Below are positions 63,909-64,000 of a DNA stretch of 64,000 nt, piece after piece. The DNA lies in contig OY986436.1 of assembly GCA_963920525.1 (NCBI GenBank), positions 94,123,342 through 94,187,341 on the forward strand, read 5' to 3'. Source of the DNA: Dichetophora obliterata (taxonomy: Eukaryota; Arthropoda; Insecta; Diptera; Sciomyzidae). The notes beneath the pieces were generated by a model. The model saw only the letters and a program-made list of their open reading frames with translations, ran no database searches and was not told the DNA's origin. A program made the translations under genes and the position numbers. Each line of letters opens with the position of its first letter. Position 1 is the first letter of the stretch.

Positions 63909-64000
63909 AAAGGGAGGGTGGTCGTCCATAAGGACAATCTCAGAGGCAGTAAACAAAACTCATAACTGCGTTTGTTTTAAGGTTGATGTTAACTCTGATT
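63909..64000 (+). repeat. Gypsy polypurine tract and start of 3' LTR
   Basis: AAAGGGAGGG at about 63909-63918, just before what should be the 3' LTR (starting near TGGTCGTCC). The LTR runs off the window end, so length and target duplication cannot be read. Confidence 0.55.

Larger units (their letters stand above)
52415..64000 (+). mobile_element. Ty3/Gypsy element, plus strand, 3' end outside window
   Basis: gag-protease-RT-RNase H-integrase order on the plus strand, ending with a polypurine tract at 63909. It is interrupted by a MITE (53206-53717), a hAT foldback (53735-56060), a 1765-bp tandem duplication and a piggyBac (59179-61526). Integrase wording (KCKICSIAKYNRHPVK, HIDIYSTDSKHYLTCVDKFS) recalls the mdg1/mdg3 group (inference). 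Multiple stops; inactive. Confidence 0.82.

Overview
The window reads as transposon-dense, AT-rich nuclear DNA of an insect, most probably a non-Drosophila higher fly. The grounds are a BEL/Pao element of the roo type with an env-like region, Ty3/Gypsy elements of CsRn1-like and mdg1/mdg3-like character, mariner, piggyBac and hobo-like hAT elements, a MADF-type gene, and the first exons of the exosome helicase Mtr4. This is inference; no species assignment is possible from sequence reading alone. There are no bacterial features, no CRISPR and no complete free-standing tRNA or rRNA gene.

Layout. 1-8.9 kb: intergenic DNA with a decaying MADF-domain gene (minus, 2163-3357), an unrecognised decaying gene (minus, about 5717-6850), and a stack of foldback/MITE elements; one of these (7310-8295) carries a 117-120 bp tandem repeat. 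8.93-19.34 kb: a DNA element bounded by TGGGCC...GGCCCA with an AAT target duplication. It holds a fragment of an RGG/RD-rich host-like gene and is split by a complete BEL/Pao element (9543-18467, target duplication TAACA), whose 3' LTR is itself split by a 429-bp MITE. 19.58-20.14 kb: a two-exon THAP-like coding remnant. 20.9-22.6 kb: a SINE and MITEs. 22.757-23.820 kb: exons 1 and 2 of Mtr4, ending at a splice donor with no recognisable further exon in the remaining 40 kb.

24.8-34.4 kb: two related CR1/Jockey-group LINEs, head to head, both with a PHD finger in ORF1. 34.7-36.9 kb: a hobo-like hAT foldback with a 242-bp tandem core. 37.9-51.4 kb: a minus-strand CsRn1-like Gypsy broken by many later insertions, nested up to four levels deep (Gypsy, 4.9-kb TIR element, TA-flanked MITE, mariner). 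51.8-52.4 kb: MITEs. 52.4-64 kb: a plus-strand Gypsy whose gag is broken by a MITE and a second hAT foldback, then tandemly duplicated (1765-bp offset), and whose pol is split by a piggyBac element at a TTAA site. Its 3' LTR runs off the window.

The only gene that looks functional is the 5' part of Mtr4. Everything else is mobile or decayed, yet many insertions keep clean target duplications, so the order of events can be read. The most unusual items are the hobo-like foldback family with satellite cores, and a set of MITE-like elements with 3-bp target duplications.
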